Assembly (NCBI GenBank): GCA_028023455.1
Contig: JAQFVV010000113.1
Coordinates: 1,409,268 to 1,473,267, forward strand
From: Epiperipatus broadwayi
Taxonomy: Eukaryota; Onychophora; Udeonychophora; Euonychophora; Peripatidae
Reading direction: 5' to 3'
Length of the DNA stretch: 64,000 bases
The notes beneath the pieces are model-generated. The model searched no databases, was not told where the DNA came from, and saw only the letters and a program-made list of their open reading frames with translations. This document shows, in pieces, positions 1 to 13,375 of this stretch (within the stretch, counting starts at the first letter, position 1; each line of letters begins with the position of its first letter). A program made the position numbers and the translations under genes.

Positions 1-233
1 AGTGTTAGTATTCATTCATTTTATATTTAAAAATCTAAAGCGCATGTGCAAAGTTTAATGCTGTTTAAAATTATAGTTTATAAAATACCTTTAGGAAACT
101 TGACTTGCAAATGATTGTTATAATATGAATAAAAAAAATATTTCTTCTGAAATATTTATTTACATGTTAGAATTAACAGAATATATATAAAATTGTAATA
201 AAAATAATATTAATTGTAATGGCAATGTTTTTT

Positions 234-1405
234 TATAAATAACAGTAATAAACCATAGAAGTACTTTCAGTTAATTTCTTAACCTTCTTTAACTGAAAAC
301 CATTTAAATTCAAATTCAGAGGAAGTAAACATTATCATATTATATTAATTAGTTATTCTATTTCTATTAATCAAAATTGTCTTCTTAATTTTTCTTTTAT
401 TATGGTTTCTCTTCATGATCAAAGAAAATAGATGTCATTAACCTTTTCTTAAAACTGCACCTTAATTCACCCATGTAGAAAGCTGTGCACTAACATAAAA
501 TTTGATATACAATATTACCTTTTTATTTAAAAGGTATATTATTTTTTGAAATATTTATCAATTTATTAACATTAGATGGAACACTAAATGAAACTTAATA
601 TAAATCTCTAAATATTTTTAAAAAAGCTAGTTTGAGCATTTGAAAAAAACAGATAGTCATTTTTAATCATTAACCTTCTACTTCTTATAGTATATTTCTT
701 TTTCAATTGATATAAAGAACAATAAGTTTATTTAATATTATAACCAACTTCAATCAAATCTTTTGAAAATGTTTCAATATTTTGTGATTTATCACTTTTG
801 TAATGATATAATTTATCAGAATTGATTAAAGTTTGTTATAATATTAAACAAATTTAAAAAGAAATATACTACTTTAAAGGAGAAGAAAGTTAGTAAGAAA
901 AAATGGATATCTATCCCACATATTTCAAATGCTTAAGGTATATTTTTTAAAAATATGTACAGAGATTTATAAATTATTTCATTTAGTATTCTCTTAATAT
1001 TAATAGATTGGTAAATAATTTAAAAAAAATATTAACTCTTGTAAACAAAAAATATTGGTTATCAAATTTTATGTAAATGCAAGACTTCATACATAGATGA
1101 ATCAAGATATAGTCTTAAGAAAAAGGTAACAGTATCTGTTTCTTTGATCATGGAATAATGTGCTTACTTTCAATTTTGATTTGGAAAATACTAGAATTCT
1201 TCATGAGGAGAACAACCATAAAAAAAGACAAATTAAAGAGACAATTTTGATCAATAGAAATAGAATAGTTTAATTAATGGACAATGTGCTAATGTTAGGC
1301 ACAATAATATTTACTTCCACCAAATTTGAATTTAAATGGTTTTTAATTGAAGAAGGGTAGACATTAATTGAAAGTACTTCTGTGTCTTATTGTAGTTGTT
1401 TATAA
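234..1405. mobile_element. Non-autonomous DNA transposon with long terminal inverted repeats
   Basis: Imperfect inverted repeats lie at about 234-340 and 1300-1405. Both arms contain TATAAA, then GAAGTACTTTC, then a CATTTAAATTCAAATT stretch, and arm identity is roughly 75-80 per cent by eye. The roughly 960 bases between them have no coding signal. The inner part of the arm, GAAGTACTT followed by TTAATT.CTTAACC, resembles the arms of the hairpin MITE that hosts the LINE near 43.8-50 kb, so the two probably belong to one family. Superfamily is uncertain. Tc1/mariner is suggested only by a TA-flanked CAG start in the second copy. Confidence 0.6.
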
Positions 1406-1406
1406 A

Positions 1407-2718
1407 ATATATCATTATTATAATTCACTATTTTTATTACAATAACTATTCTATAATGGACATTTTATTATATGTATAAGAGGATGCACAAACATTGCCA
1501 TTTATAGCTCCCTTTGTGGTGTATAAATAACTAAATAAAGAAAACAATTAAAGATCTTATATTTAATAAATATGCTGGTTAATTTGGGATAAATGTGGAG
1601 TGCACGGATTCTTTGTTTATTAAATTTAAAAATGAAATATCTTACTAAGTTTTGTCAAATGATAACAATGCCTTATTAAAATTTTTTAAAAAAGGAAAAT
1701 CACATGTTCAGAAGCTAGTGTTTTAAAAAAAGAAAAAGACTGCATTTTGTGTTACTATAGCTACACACACAAATTTAGCAAGGAGCACATACTTCCATTT
1801 GCTTAAAATTTTGTGTTTTATCTTACCTGACTTTTACAAATATATTTTGGACTTATAACAAGGAAATATGTACAGTGAGTAGAAAAATTATTTAGGGAAG
1901 AAGTAACCCAGACTTCCCATCATTTGATATCATTATGACTGAAATGGAATGATTACAACAAGAACACTATACTTAACCACCATGAATGCTATGCTTAACC
2001 ACCATGAAGCTATGAAACTACCAATGTTTACCATGGATTGTAATATCAACAAAAGGAATAATTGAATTATCATTTAAGGCTAAAAAATGTTCATGAAGCC
2101 CTACATTTGTGTTATGTTATCATTGATGTGCCAAGGAAGACTTTATGGGATAGTGGAATGTAAGCTGAAATTATATATAAGCTAAATTTGGCAACAAATG
2201 CTAAGAAAAAAAAATATTTTAAATTATCTGCATGAAATAAATTTCATTTATTAATAATGGTTGGGTATAATAGTAGCTTAATGATAAAATATTTATCGAA
2301 GTATTTTTTTTATTAACAATCTTAATTATAAAGTAGTTTTATTTTATCATTCGATATAAACTTAAATAATAGATTCATGTAATTAAGACCTTAATCAATT
2401 ATTAACATATTAATTCTTTTTGAAAACAAATGAAAATCTAAATATAAATAATATTCTATATAGTTCATTTAAATTATAAAATAATCATTATTAATAAGCA
2501 TTACTTGACTCAAAACATATAAAATATATGTCTTTTAAAAATTATATATACATAAAAGATAATAATATATATTAAGGCTATAACTTTAAGACTATGCATC
2601 TAAAATGTGACAGTAGGGACTTCTACAAATCTAAGTACAAGATTAATGACTTTAAAAGACAAGAGTGGCCATTCTTATCTTTGACCTAATTTAGGCACAT
2701 AGTTTTAAGGTTATAGCC
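1407..2718. other. AT-rich non-coding stretch
   Basis: No supported gene is visible here. The only local structure is a short imperfect direct repeat at about 1965-2010, two copies of a 22-base unit containing CTTAACCACCATGAA. Confidence 0.5.
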
Positions 2719-2732
2719 TTAATGTATTCCTT

Positions 2733-2787
2733 CACATGATCACCATCTCTTATGTTAGCATATAACTCTATGGAGAGTTTTGCCTGT
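2733..2787 (-). mobile_element. Minimal 55-bp copy of the ribozyme foldback family
   Basis: This copy has only the conserved 3' tail (complement of GGTGATCATGTGA) joined directly to the conserved start (complement of AAACAGGCAAAACTC). The whole interior is absent. It is flanked by TTAATGTATTCCTT (2719-2732) and TTAATATATTACTT (2788-2801), which match at 12 of 14 positions and look like an old target-site duplication. The family is shared with 11507, 32546, 50700, 52789, 55327 and 59697. Confidence 0.6.
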
Positions 2788-2801
2788 TTAATATATTACT
2801 T

Positions 2802-4062
2802 ACGTAATGAGTATGCACTTTTACAAATTATTAATTATAAAAGATAATAATATTGGAATTTTATTACATTTATTTTTTTGTGAGAAAGAATTTGTAATTA
2901 GCTCTTGATGCTATATGCATTAATAATTTTAATCATAATGTTAATTTTTTTAATTAATTCTTCAAAACATACTCCATCCGTTATTTGCCTGTCACCCAAG
3001 TTATTCACAATTTCAATAACTTTTCATCCTGCTAAACACAATAGAGCAGCCACTTTTTTGTCATTTTCAGGTTATGCTGTTTATCTTAAAAAAATTCTCT
3101 AACTGTGTGATGTATAAAGACCATTCCTGCGGGTTTTCTATTCCAAACTCCGTAATATTGCTTTGTCCTAATGATATTTTACAACTTTAGTATTCTTGGC
3201 TGTATTTGCAAAAACTCTCTCTATATATATATTTTTTCACTCCACACATAGTTCGTATGCGACTGTTGACTGTGCCAAATTTGCAATGTATCCACCCCGT
3301 CAAAAGAACAACAGGGACAAACAACATACAATAAATTAATAAAGTGAATTAGCTTAGTTTTGCACATAAACAACCAATACAAAAATTACTAACTACTAAG
3401 ATTTATTTAGTCAATTGAATTAAATGTTTACATCAGTTTAACTTAACCCTACATAGAGCCCTGAAGGCATACTAAATAATAAAAGATTGGGAGGATCCAT
3501 TATATTTACCATAGTCAGACTTTTGAACCTTCAGATCTGATAATCTGGATTCTTCTCCCTTGTAGGTCCTGATCAGCTAAAAAAAAGTTTTAGCTCTGAT
3601 CTCAATCAGGAAACAACAGTAAAAGATGCATGCTCCTCTCCTACATGGTTTATATAGTCCTGCCTGATTTTCTTATCAGTTCTTTTTAAACTCTGCTTCT
3701 CGTTTAATTAAACATGTCTCTTTCTCTCTGTACATATCTTTTCCAATTACCCTATTATTGTCTTTCAAAATGTTATAATTATTTCTATTATACATATTAT
3801 TAAAGTTTGAATTTCTAAATATTTTTCTATTTACACAAATTTAAGTTTAACACACACACACATATATATATACTTCTGAAGTAATACTTACAAAAATTAT
3901 ATTTATTTCACCATTAAACACAACACATACATCATACTAATTGCAATCTGTCAGGGGTAAATTATAGAGATATATTATATGATGTTAGGCTGCAGTTGCT
4001 AAAATTAGAACTATGTTTTTGATCTTAGTCACCTCATTGAGTTAATATTTACTTCAATAAAT
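2802..4062. other. Non-coding stretch, weak promoter-like signal
   Basis: No gene is supported. Two things stand out. A CA/TA dinucleotide run lies at about 3851-3871. On the minus strand there is a TATATAAAC box at 3648-3657. The box could belong to an old LTR, but no repeat partner is visible. Confidence 0.3.
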
Positions 4063-4063
4063 A

Positions 4064-5384
<1,321 letters not shown>

Positions 5385-5550
5385 CTTAACTTTTATTTAT
5401 ATAATTAGTTTTATCACAATAAATGTAACATTAACTATATATATATAGTTGTTTTGACAACAGTTTACTTAACTTTTATTTATATATTTAGTTTCATCAT
5501 AATAAATGTAACATTAACTATATATATATAGTTGCCTTGACAACAGTTTG
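5385..5550. repeat. 83-bp tandem duplication, two copies
   Basis: Units 5385-5467 and 5468-5550 are about 93 per cent identical. Each contains ACTATATATATATAGT, a short palindrome, and ends in TTGACAACAGTTT. The end of the unit and the sequence after it (to about 5600) resemble 42364-42450, downstream of the PLE endonuclease, so this may be PLE 3' sequence. Confidence 0.85.
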
Positions 5551-5732
5551 AGATGGTTGATTGTTATCTATATTGGGATGTCTAAATGTTGATTGGTTAT
5601 TAATGGTTATATTTATACATACAATGAATGAAAACATATTTTTAGACTATGGAGTTGAAGACCCAAAAATCATGACCAAATCCGTCACTTCCAGCATTCT
5701 CATTTTTTATAAAGTCCCAAGCAATAAAACCA

Positions 5733-5825
<93 letters not shown>

Positions 5826-5832
5826 GTTATTA
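5733..5832. repeat. (ATT)n microsatellite, about 33 units
   Basis: A trinucleotide tract with one GTT interruption near the right end. Translated in either direction it gives poly-Tyr or poly-Asn, which is not coding. Confidence 0.95.
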
Positions 5833-6454
5833 TGGATAAAGGTGTTTAAACACCTTCTATTATTTAAATAAGATACAGCTAAAAACATCTGTAATAATGC
5901 AAAAGTTACAATATCAGTGTCATGACAACTGCATGATTTTACTAAGCTTCAACATCACTAAATAAAAATAAAGAATCTATTTATTTTAAGCCGATTTAAT
6001 TTATTTTCTTTGAAAGAATGAATAACAAACCGAAGCGCATATAACTAAAAAATATATAATTTATAAGTAGAAATTATCAACTTCATTTTTAACAATTCAT
6101 TATATTAATATATATATATGTTTGTATAATTTACTAGTTATTAATATTAATGTTTCACTTTTTATAAATCTACAAGTACATACAGAAATAGTCTCTAGTC
6201 ATGTGGAAATCGTATTAATTTTATTTAATAAGATACCTTACTAACTGACTTACACAAACCAACTGAATTATGTACGTATATAGGATAGTCAATTATGTAA
6301 ATAAAATTCATTTACAATAGGTTATATATATATAATCAAAAACGGAAATAAAGGAAGTGCATTAGGTTGCATTTTTCATATAAAAATAATTTAAAAAATC
6401 ATGTATAATGGCTATTACATTTAAATACAAGTATAGTATATATATTTAACGTAG
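5833..6454. other. AT-rich non-coding stretch
   Basis: Nothing recognisable was seen apart from TATATA runs. Confidence 0.4.
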
Positions 6455-6720
6455 ATGTAATTAGAGGGGATTTGAATTCAGACATTCAAGCACCCTTCAG
6501 TCATCCACTCTATTTTATATAATTGACACACATGGCCACATACATGTGAAAAAAATCTCCAACATACATATTTTGTGCTGAACTCGCACTCATTAGTTGG
6601 TCCAGATCATCATCTCCCACACATACACATAATTAGTGCTCAGTTTATGTTAAGATAGCAAATCTTTAAACCTTAATGGACAAGAAGCTTGTCCATTAAA
6701 GTTTGAGAACTCTTTATAAT
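6455..6720 (-). mobile_element. tRNA-like interspersed repeat, family C
   Basis: Read on the minus strand it contains GATGACTGAAGG and then a B-box-like TTCAAATCCCC, as in tRNA-derived SINEs. It is homologous to 63290-63640 and 63650-63995, with a short piece at 58528-58580. Shared blocks include GAGTGC..GTT.AGCA.AAAAT and a TTAATGGACA block. A strong hairpin with a 13-base stem lies at 6672-6701 (CTTAATGGACAAG / CTTGTCCATTAAG-like). Confidence 0.55.
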
Positions 6721-8282
6721 GGAATTGCTATTTATTATTATTGTCATTCTTTTATTGATGTAAATAAAATATTAATTTATTTATTCATTAAAACTGACCT
6801 GTGTATTTTTATTTAAGATTACATCACTTGTCAACAGTCATGGGTCACAGATTGTGATATCTAATTTATATTTTTAATTTACGTTAAAGTAGCTGAGCGC
6901 ACTTTTAGTAGAGAAGTGAAATTCATAATGTAGTAGATATGCTGCAGTACTTATAGGCGAACTGCTAAATATTTAAATTAGTTATTTAAATATTCCACCT
7001 GTTTATGAGAGTTGACATAATTTTCTCTTTTTACTAATGGCATGGCTGCAATTTGCAATAAATCATACCGCCTTTACTTTTCTCTCATCTTGCTCCATGC
7101 AAACAATTTTAACGTTTATTGGATCAAAGTTGTCTCCGAATTATATAGTAATAAAAAAGGAAGAAACAAAGTATCTTCTACAATTACAACATATACAATA
7201 TATTAAAATTATTTAAAACTTAAGTAGCAATTTTTAAATATTACAATAAATCATGTTTAGGCAAACTTTCACTAACTATAATCAAGTATAATCATTTCTT
7301 CATAATATCCTACTGGAAAGTTATTTCAACTTGCATTCATGAAAAAAAAACCGTTAAACCACATTTATATAATACATCAGATTAATAAATAATTGATTGA
7401 TTATAAGATTAATAGATTTGTGTATTATTGATTACAAAACAATAGATCAATTTCGATCATTAAATGCACTGAACTAAAATTTGATTTTAAATAAGCAAAC
7501 TTTATTTTAAAATAATAATGTCTTTCTAAAGCTAAATGTAATATACTGGAGGCTTACCCTTTTGACTTTCTTTCTAAGAAAACTAATTGTTAAATTTTCC
7601 ATATGAAACACTAGTCTCTAAAGATGATTTATTAATTTTAGCCTTTGAAAAAGATAAAATGAAAATGCTTTACTTTGGAATAGATTTTTCCACACCCAGA
7701 ATAACTAAAGTTTGAAACATAGTTTATTAAATTAACATTTGGTTATTAAAAAAGGTTTAATTGCTGCATCGATAGAATTAGAATAATGTAATAATTGAAT
7801 AAAAAGTTGTTAATGTTTATTTTATAATGATTCATTGCATAAAAGATTTGTTGATAAGTATAAGAAGCATTGCTGAAAATATAATTTTTTTAATTATAAA
7901 TACTTTAAATAGAATTCAACCTGCATGTGATTTTTAATAATATAAAAGATATAAGATAACTGTAAATATGTTATATTCTTTTTACCATTAGTAGAATTTA
8001 CAACAGATTTCAAACTTAATGTTCTTCACATATTCACACACACATATATATATTTTAGATTGAGGTTGGTCAATAGAGGACCTACTAAGATGATATGTAA
8101 ATCACGTGACATTTTATTTAATTGATTATATTACATTCAAATATCAGCCTTTCAAGCTAATTGAGCAAGCGCCTTTTGGGAGTGTTAAATAAATGAATAC
8201 TTTCCTCTTCAATCCAAGATATAGTATTTAATTGATTGTACAAATTAAAAAGCATATGAAACACTTGAACGAGAAGCTATAA
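6721..8282. other. AT-rich non-coding stretch
   Basis: No gene, repeat array or recognisable element was seen. A CACATATATATAT run lies near 8038. Confidence 0.4.
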
Positions 8283-8345
8283 AGATTCCAAAAATGATTA
8301 GACGCTAAGCGCTTTCAAGGCCATTTGCCTCATTCATAGCGGTAA
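8283..8345 (-). ncRNA. Degenerate hammerhead-like PLE tail
   Basis: On the minus strand the order is TGAATG, then AGGC-AAATG-GCCT (a 4-bp stem), then TGAAA, then GCGCTTAGCGTC. The arrangement of a stem II followed by GAAAGCGCTTxGC also occurs at 12479-12945 beside a PLE C-terminal coding fragment. Hammerhead motifs are known in PLE pseudo-LTRs. The CUGANGA box here is not intact, so this is a relic at best. Confidence 0.4.
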
Positions 8346-11300
8346 TTGATTATGTTTACATATTCAATTGAGTGAGAATATATATATAGCTATAATATGA
8401 TTAATTTAGACACTAAAACATTAGTAAGATCAGAAATCTAGATTTACTTATTATGGTCACTATGATGCACAATGAATATAATTTGTATAGTGAACATGCG
8501 CAATGATAAAAATGCGTTCACTATTTAAATCAGCTCAAGTTTATTGCACTTGTTGTTAATATTGTACTGTACTAAACACTCAATACTTTGTTTGATTTTA
8601 CTTTTTACCTGACTCTATCTATTCTAATAAAGAGTCAGCTATTAGTGGTCTGCAATGCAAAACTACTTATTATTATTCATAGAAAGTTGAATTGTTGAGA
8701 AAATAAAATAATGGATCAAAAATTATATTCAGCTTCCCGGGTCAATGCTTTGACATATATAAAAATTATATTCATATTAGTATTTATAAATATTATTTCA
8801 AATAAATATTAGTACTATGCCATTCTTTAATAATAAACCTTACATTTTGCATTCTTATTTTATCCTATATGGTTTAGTATAATGATAGAGTAGAAAACTC
8901 TGAAGCCCTGGGTTCACCATCGATTGCATCCCAGGTCTATCACATATTATGCTCACATTTCTTTTGAACTTCCAAACATTAAATCATTTGATTATTTTTT
9001 AATGTAATATTTTCCAATAAAATTGTAAACATTTTCTCTTTACTTTAAGGATAAAGATACCATTGGGATAAATATCTTTAATAATTGACACCTCTCCCAC
9101 ATTAGTGAAAGCTACAAATATAATTTTATTTTTTACAGTGCATGAACATGTACCTGACCAACTCTGGTAAATATAAAACCTTTACAGTCAGCTTAAGAAA
9201 TACAAAATACCCATTTACTGAACAGCAATAAATGATTGGTTTAATTGATTAAATTTATTTTGTTAGTATTTTTTATTATGCATTTACTTACATATCAATT
9301 ATCTATCAATAAGTGATGGTGTGATAGAAAGTGGTTTTAGGTAAAATGGGGAGAATATGGGGTCATGGCAAATCATCATCAACCCCAAGTAACAAAATAT
9401 TTCAAATAATGAAAATTAAAGATATGAATGTTTAATATCAAAAAATATATAAGAAATTTTATCTATTAAAGAAAGTATGAGATATGAGAAACTCTGAGAG
9501 ATCATTGAGTGATCAGCCAGCTAATTCAGAAGAACAACTACAAGCATAATTATCTATCAACCAGCATTATAAAGTAAAAGTAATTTTAAGTAATACTCAA
9601 AATAAACCATTCATCATCATGAATTATCAACAATTAAAATAAATCAGTACAATAAATCAACAGTCCATCATGTGGCTGGATTTGAACAATAAAAAATATA
9701 AATCAACTTTGTGACTGGATTGGAAATAGGTCTTTTGTAGACCATGCTAACTATTGAGCCTTTGTTAGCTTGGGCAATTATTTAAATATTACTTGGATGC
9801 ACCTCTTAAGTGCTAATCCATTAGAATACATAACTAGAAAATCTAAACAATAATGCTGGGATACAAAAACATGCTGATCATCATCAATGCTCATGCCACT
9901 TGTTCTGGCCAACTATAAACTTAACTTTTAATAAGACTAAACTAAAATAAAAGTAGTGCATGGAGTTTAAAGAGTATTCTCTTTTGTGCCAACCAGGATG
10001 ATGATTGATCATGTCTGGATGCTCAAAAGCACTAAATACACATCCTCATTTATATATTCATCCCATGCACAAATCTAGCTCAGAGAACACAAGCTCTATT
10101 ACTGTTATGGTAACCATGCGATGATTTACATAATATTCTATAACTATTTACAATTAAGTCACTGGAATAAGTTGTACAATTGAATAAGTTTATTAATAGC
10201 AATAGAAAAATGATATTAAAGTCTTAGAATATGACTCTACAATTTTTGATTAATATACAATAATAAAAAAAATATCACATTGTAATTTACTGATTAATAT
10301 ACAAAATTTAAGTTACTATATGGTGGTTTACATATAACACACATATATATGTGCTCAGCTGTGCATTTTCCAATTACATGAATATATTTCAGCAATTAAT
10401 AATGACAAAAAATGATTAAAAATTGCATCTATGTCCTATTTGACAAGCATTGACATATATGCACACACATAAATATGCAGAACAATTTGACTTATATTAC
10501 AATTTCATATAAAATAATAAATACATGATTAAATTTTTCAGTTGTATATAAAAAAAATACTATAAATGTTTAAAAATTTACATATATGTGTGTGTGCATG
10601 TATGCATGCTTACATTTACATCATATTTTAATTTAACAGTAATAATATATTTTCATAATTAATTTCTTTGGAAAATATGCATAAATTTCACACTTACACT
10701 GTGTATTAACACTCAGTCAATCAGACTATTTTCTTTTTCCCCTCAAAAAAAAAATGATATGACTCAACTATCAAATTCTATTTTTACTTATTACAATTTC
10801 CTTTTTTTTTTTGTTTGAAAATAAATGAAATCAATTTTCTAAGGATTATTGTTGATTGATTAATTAGAAGTCTTTAAATTTAAAAATATAGATTTTAAAT
10901 ATCGTTTTCACTATATAAATTATTTAAAATATTTGTTTCGCTATATATCACTATCAATTTTTAAATGTCATTTTAAAATGGATTATTTGAATTGTCATAT
11001 ATAAAGTCACTTACCATTTTATATATGTTTATCTGTACTTCTCTGCACATAGCTGACACAACATACATGGAATTAATTATTCACCTGTCTCAGGAATTTT
11101 CTTGGTGAGCTTTCTGGTTTATCATCTGTATAGTCCAGGTAAGGATTGTTCTGCAGTTGGTTCCATTTAGACTAGGATTTGGTAAGCTTCAGGTCAACAA
11201 GCTGTTTTCCAAAATACTTTTAAGCTATGAATTTCAACACAAAGAAGTGGATCATTTTTCTCTGTGTGAATTCAAACTCCACTATTGAACTGAAGAAAAG

Positions 11301-11491
11301 CTACTTTCTTGCATTCTTATATCCTCATGGCAGCTCTCTATAATTTTAAAAGTCATCTCTGTAACTAGCTTTACTGTTGTCATTCTCTGCTACAGTTACC
11401 AACTCTTCACAACATATTTTAGCCATTTTTGCAGCTAGTTCTTCCGCTAATCTCTTCTTAGAAATATTAGTCAGACTGATATTTTTTATTA
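8346..11491. other. AT-rich non-coding stretch
   Basis: No coding region is supported. There are short TATATG/CACACA runs near 10340 and 10590 and an A-rich tract at 10746. Part of 9480-10120 weakly resembles 14010-14290 (for example a shared GTGATCAGCCA), which may be an old repeat. Confidence 0.35.
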
Positions 11492-11506
11492 GTTCTTTTT
11501 ATAGAC

Positions 11507-11920
11507 AGACAATACTCACTATATGTATGCCACACACAGCAAGCTAGAATAATCAATGGATGCCAGAAGGCTTATGCATAAAATCCCCATCTAATGCCTA
11601 CTCATCCAATATCTCCAGACTAGTTTCAGGCTTGTGGCCTTTATCAGTGAGGAGCCTTGGATCTGAGAGCACTGCACATAAATCTTAGGATCTAATGCAA
11701 CCCTCCAGCAACCACCTTTTATCTCCATTTAACTACAAAACTATGAGTCTTAAACTGAAAACATCTTAATGTTTTCAATCTCAGCCCATCAGCCTATATA
11801 GTCATATGGGTCTGAACCCACATTGATTACTCTAGATTGCTGTGTGTGGCATACATATAGTGAGTATTTCCTGCTTTAACAACAGTTATACACAAGCATA
11901 AGAGGTGGTGGTCATGTGAT
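11507..11920 (+). mobile_element. Foldback ribozyme retroelement, 414-bp copy
   Basis: It is flanked by a perfect 15-base target-site duplication, GTTCTTTTTATAGAC, at 11492-11506 and 11921-11935. The start arm (11510-11560) and an inverted arm (11823-11870) pair through TACTCACTATATGTATGCC and its complement. After the second arm comes the family 3' tail, ending GGTGGTCATGTGAT. The first arm contains an antisense hammerhead motif (11604-11663). The family is known only by comparison within this window. A DNA transposon is unlikely, because TSD length varies among copies. Confidence 0.75.
11604..11663 (-). ncRNA. Type I hammerhead ribozyme motif (one core change)
   Basis: On the minus strand: distal stem I ATCCAA / TTGGAT, internal loop GGCT / ATA, proximal stem I CCTCA / TGGAG, core box CTGATAA, stem II AGGC-CACAA-GCCT, then GAAA, a minimal stem III C-TA-G, and TC as the cleavage site. 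The conserved box should be CUGANGA; here G is A, and proximal stem I has one mismatch, so activity is doubtful. Stem II is the best preserved in the window. Confidence 0.65.
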
Positions 11921-11935
11921 GTTCTTTTTATAGAC

Positions 11936-12477
11936 TCATTTGAGGTGATTACAACACTAAATTTAAAAACATGGGTTTTTTTAATCTCTCTAATCCTTTT
12001 GAAAACAAGCTTGAAATTTTTTATCAAAGTGTGATTGGAAAAAGTTGATTTCAATTAACTTTAATCCTTTGGAATTTGACCAAGGGTATGATCTATATAC
12101 ATGTTTTTACTCTCTTCAAATCACTTTTAATTAAAAGCTACTTTTTGAACTTTTTATCAGTTTAATTAATTAAAAAGATTTCAAAAGAGATAATAATTTT
12201 TTTTACATAGATAATGTAAACAAGTCTGTTTTTAAATTCAAAATCAGAATTATAATATTTACTAGATCTTTTTAAATATTTATTTTTATAATAAAATTTT
12301 ATTTTAAATTAAGAGTCATTTAAATCTTTACTTATTATTATTTTATTATAGGAAATGTAGAAAAATACAACAATTTCTGTCTGTGTTTATTTATACTTTT
12401 CCTTTACTTTATATATATATATGCACACAGTATATTATTAGGTGCTATGTAACCCAACTAGTTACAATATATATATA
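11936..12477. other. AT-rich non-coding stretch
   Basis: No gene is supported. It ends in a TATATATA run next to the PLE foldback. Confidence 0.4.
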
Positions 12478-12780
12478 TTATTCTACATGAATAAAGTGTG
12501 ATAAACAGAGCACAAAAACATTAATTATACAACAATTAGCCAAGCGCTTTCGGTACTCTATACCAGAATCATAGTGACATACTGGAACTGAACTGTTAAT
12601 ATTCCAGTGCATGCTCAGTGGAACACTAGTGTTACACTGATTAATAATGTTTTTAGACTTTGCAATAAACCAAGCCTCTTTCAACTTCCTTTTCCGATCA
12701 TTTGACTCATTGCACACAGTAGTAATATTTTGAGGATAAAACTCATGACCACAATTACTAAAAACATTATTAATCATCAT
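12478..12780 (-). pseudogene. PLE C-terminal fragment (downstream of GIY-YIG)
   Basis: About 100 codons are open. The segment RKRKLKEAWFIAKSKNIINQ fits the usual end of Penelope-like proteins after the GIY-YIG endonuclease: a basic stretch, KEA-x-x-I, then an asparagine near the end (INQ). The rest of the endonuclease and the reverse transcriptase are missing. It lies inside an inverted repeat whose other arm encodes the same C-terminal end in the opposite direction. No start codon is claimed for the ancestral protein. Confidence 0.6.
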
Positions 12781-12945
12781 AACACTAGTGTCCCACTGAG
12801 CATGTACTGGAATATTAACTGTTCAGTTCCAGCATGTTGCCATGATTCTGGTATATAGTACCGAAAGCACTTGGCTAATTGTTGTTTATAATTAATGTTT
12901 TGATGTTCTGTTTATCACGCTTTATTCATGTAGAATAATTTTCAT
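12479..12945. repeat. Head-to-head PLE tails forming a foldback, arms about 185 bp
   Basis: The arms at about 12479-12660 and 12754-12945 are inverted copies, about 88 per cent identical by eye, bounded by ATTCTACATGAATAAAG and its complement. Each arm holds PLE C-terminal codons followed by GGTA-loop-TACC-GAAAGCxCTTGGC, a hammerhead-like stem II plus GAAA without an intact CUGANGA box. The loop (about 12661-12753) carries extra coding sequence for one arm only. PLEs are known for partly inverted pseudo-LTR arrangements. Confidence 0.8.
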
Positions 12946-13270
12946 TATCTGATATAGTTTTTTTATTATTTATTTAATCTATATATATATAGTATTTTTT
13001 TCATTTAATCTTAGATGCAGACATTTAAATTTGTAAAATTCAAGTATATATATATTAAAATAAACAATCAATTATTCACTTCAATAAAAAAAATACAAAT
13101 ATATATATTTTTCTAAGGAAAATGATATGAAAATTTGGTTTAAAAAAGAACTAAAATGTGGTTCAAGAAAGAAAATGAGTTTTGATATAAAAATCAGTTT
13201 TTCTTTTCTCTAGACCAGACTGGGATATTGCTTCATTCAAATTCCGCAGGACATCACTTGTACTTTTTTT

Positions 13271-13372
13271 TCATATGTCATAGCATCGGCTGGAACGCGA
13301 ACCCACACCCGTCTGCAACCAACTACTTGCTTGCAAGCAGGTGCGATGACCTCTCGGCTAACAACACCTGAC
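13271..13372 (-). mobile_element. tRNA-derived SINE, family A
   Basis: On the minus strand it reads GTTAGCCGAGAGGTCATCGC (A-box region), a TTGCAAGCAAG anticodon-arm-like segment, a B-box GGGTTCGCGTTCC, and then CCGATGCTATGACATATG followed by A residues. The same family is at 62920-63028. A related family with the same tail is at 20111, 20494, 29239 and 29597. It is too diverged to be a functional tRNA. Confidence 0.75.
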
Positions 13373-13375
13373 TGT

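Noticed and set aside
3648-3657. Minus-strand TATA box of an LTR
   Set aside because: No second LTR copy or terminal repeats found, so kept only as a remark.
5561-5888. Open frames with poly-Tyr (plus) and poly-Asn (minus)
   Set aside because: They are translations of the (ATT)n tract.
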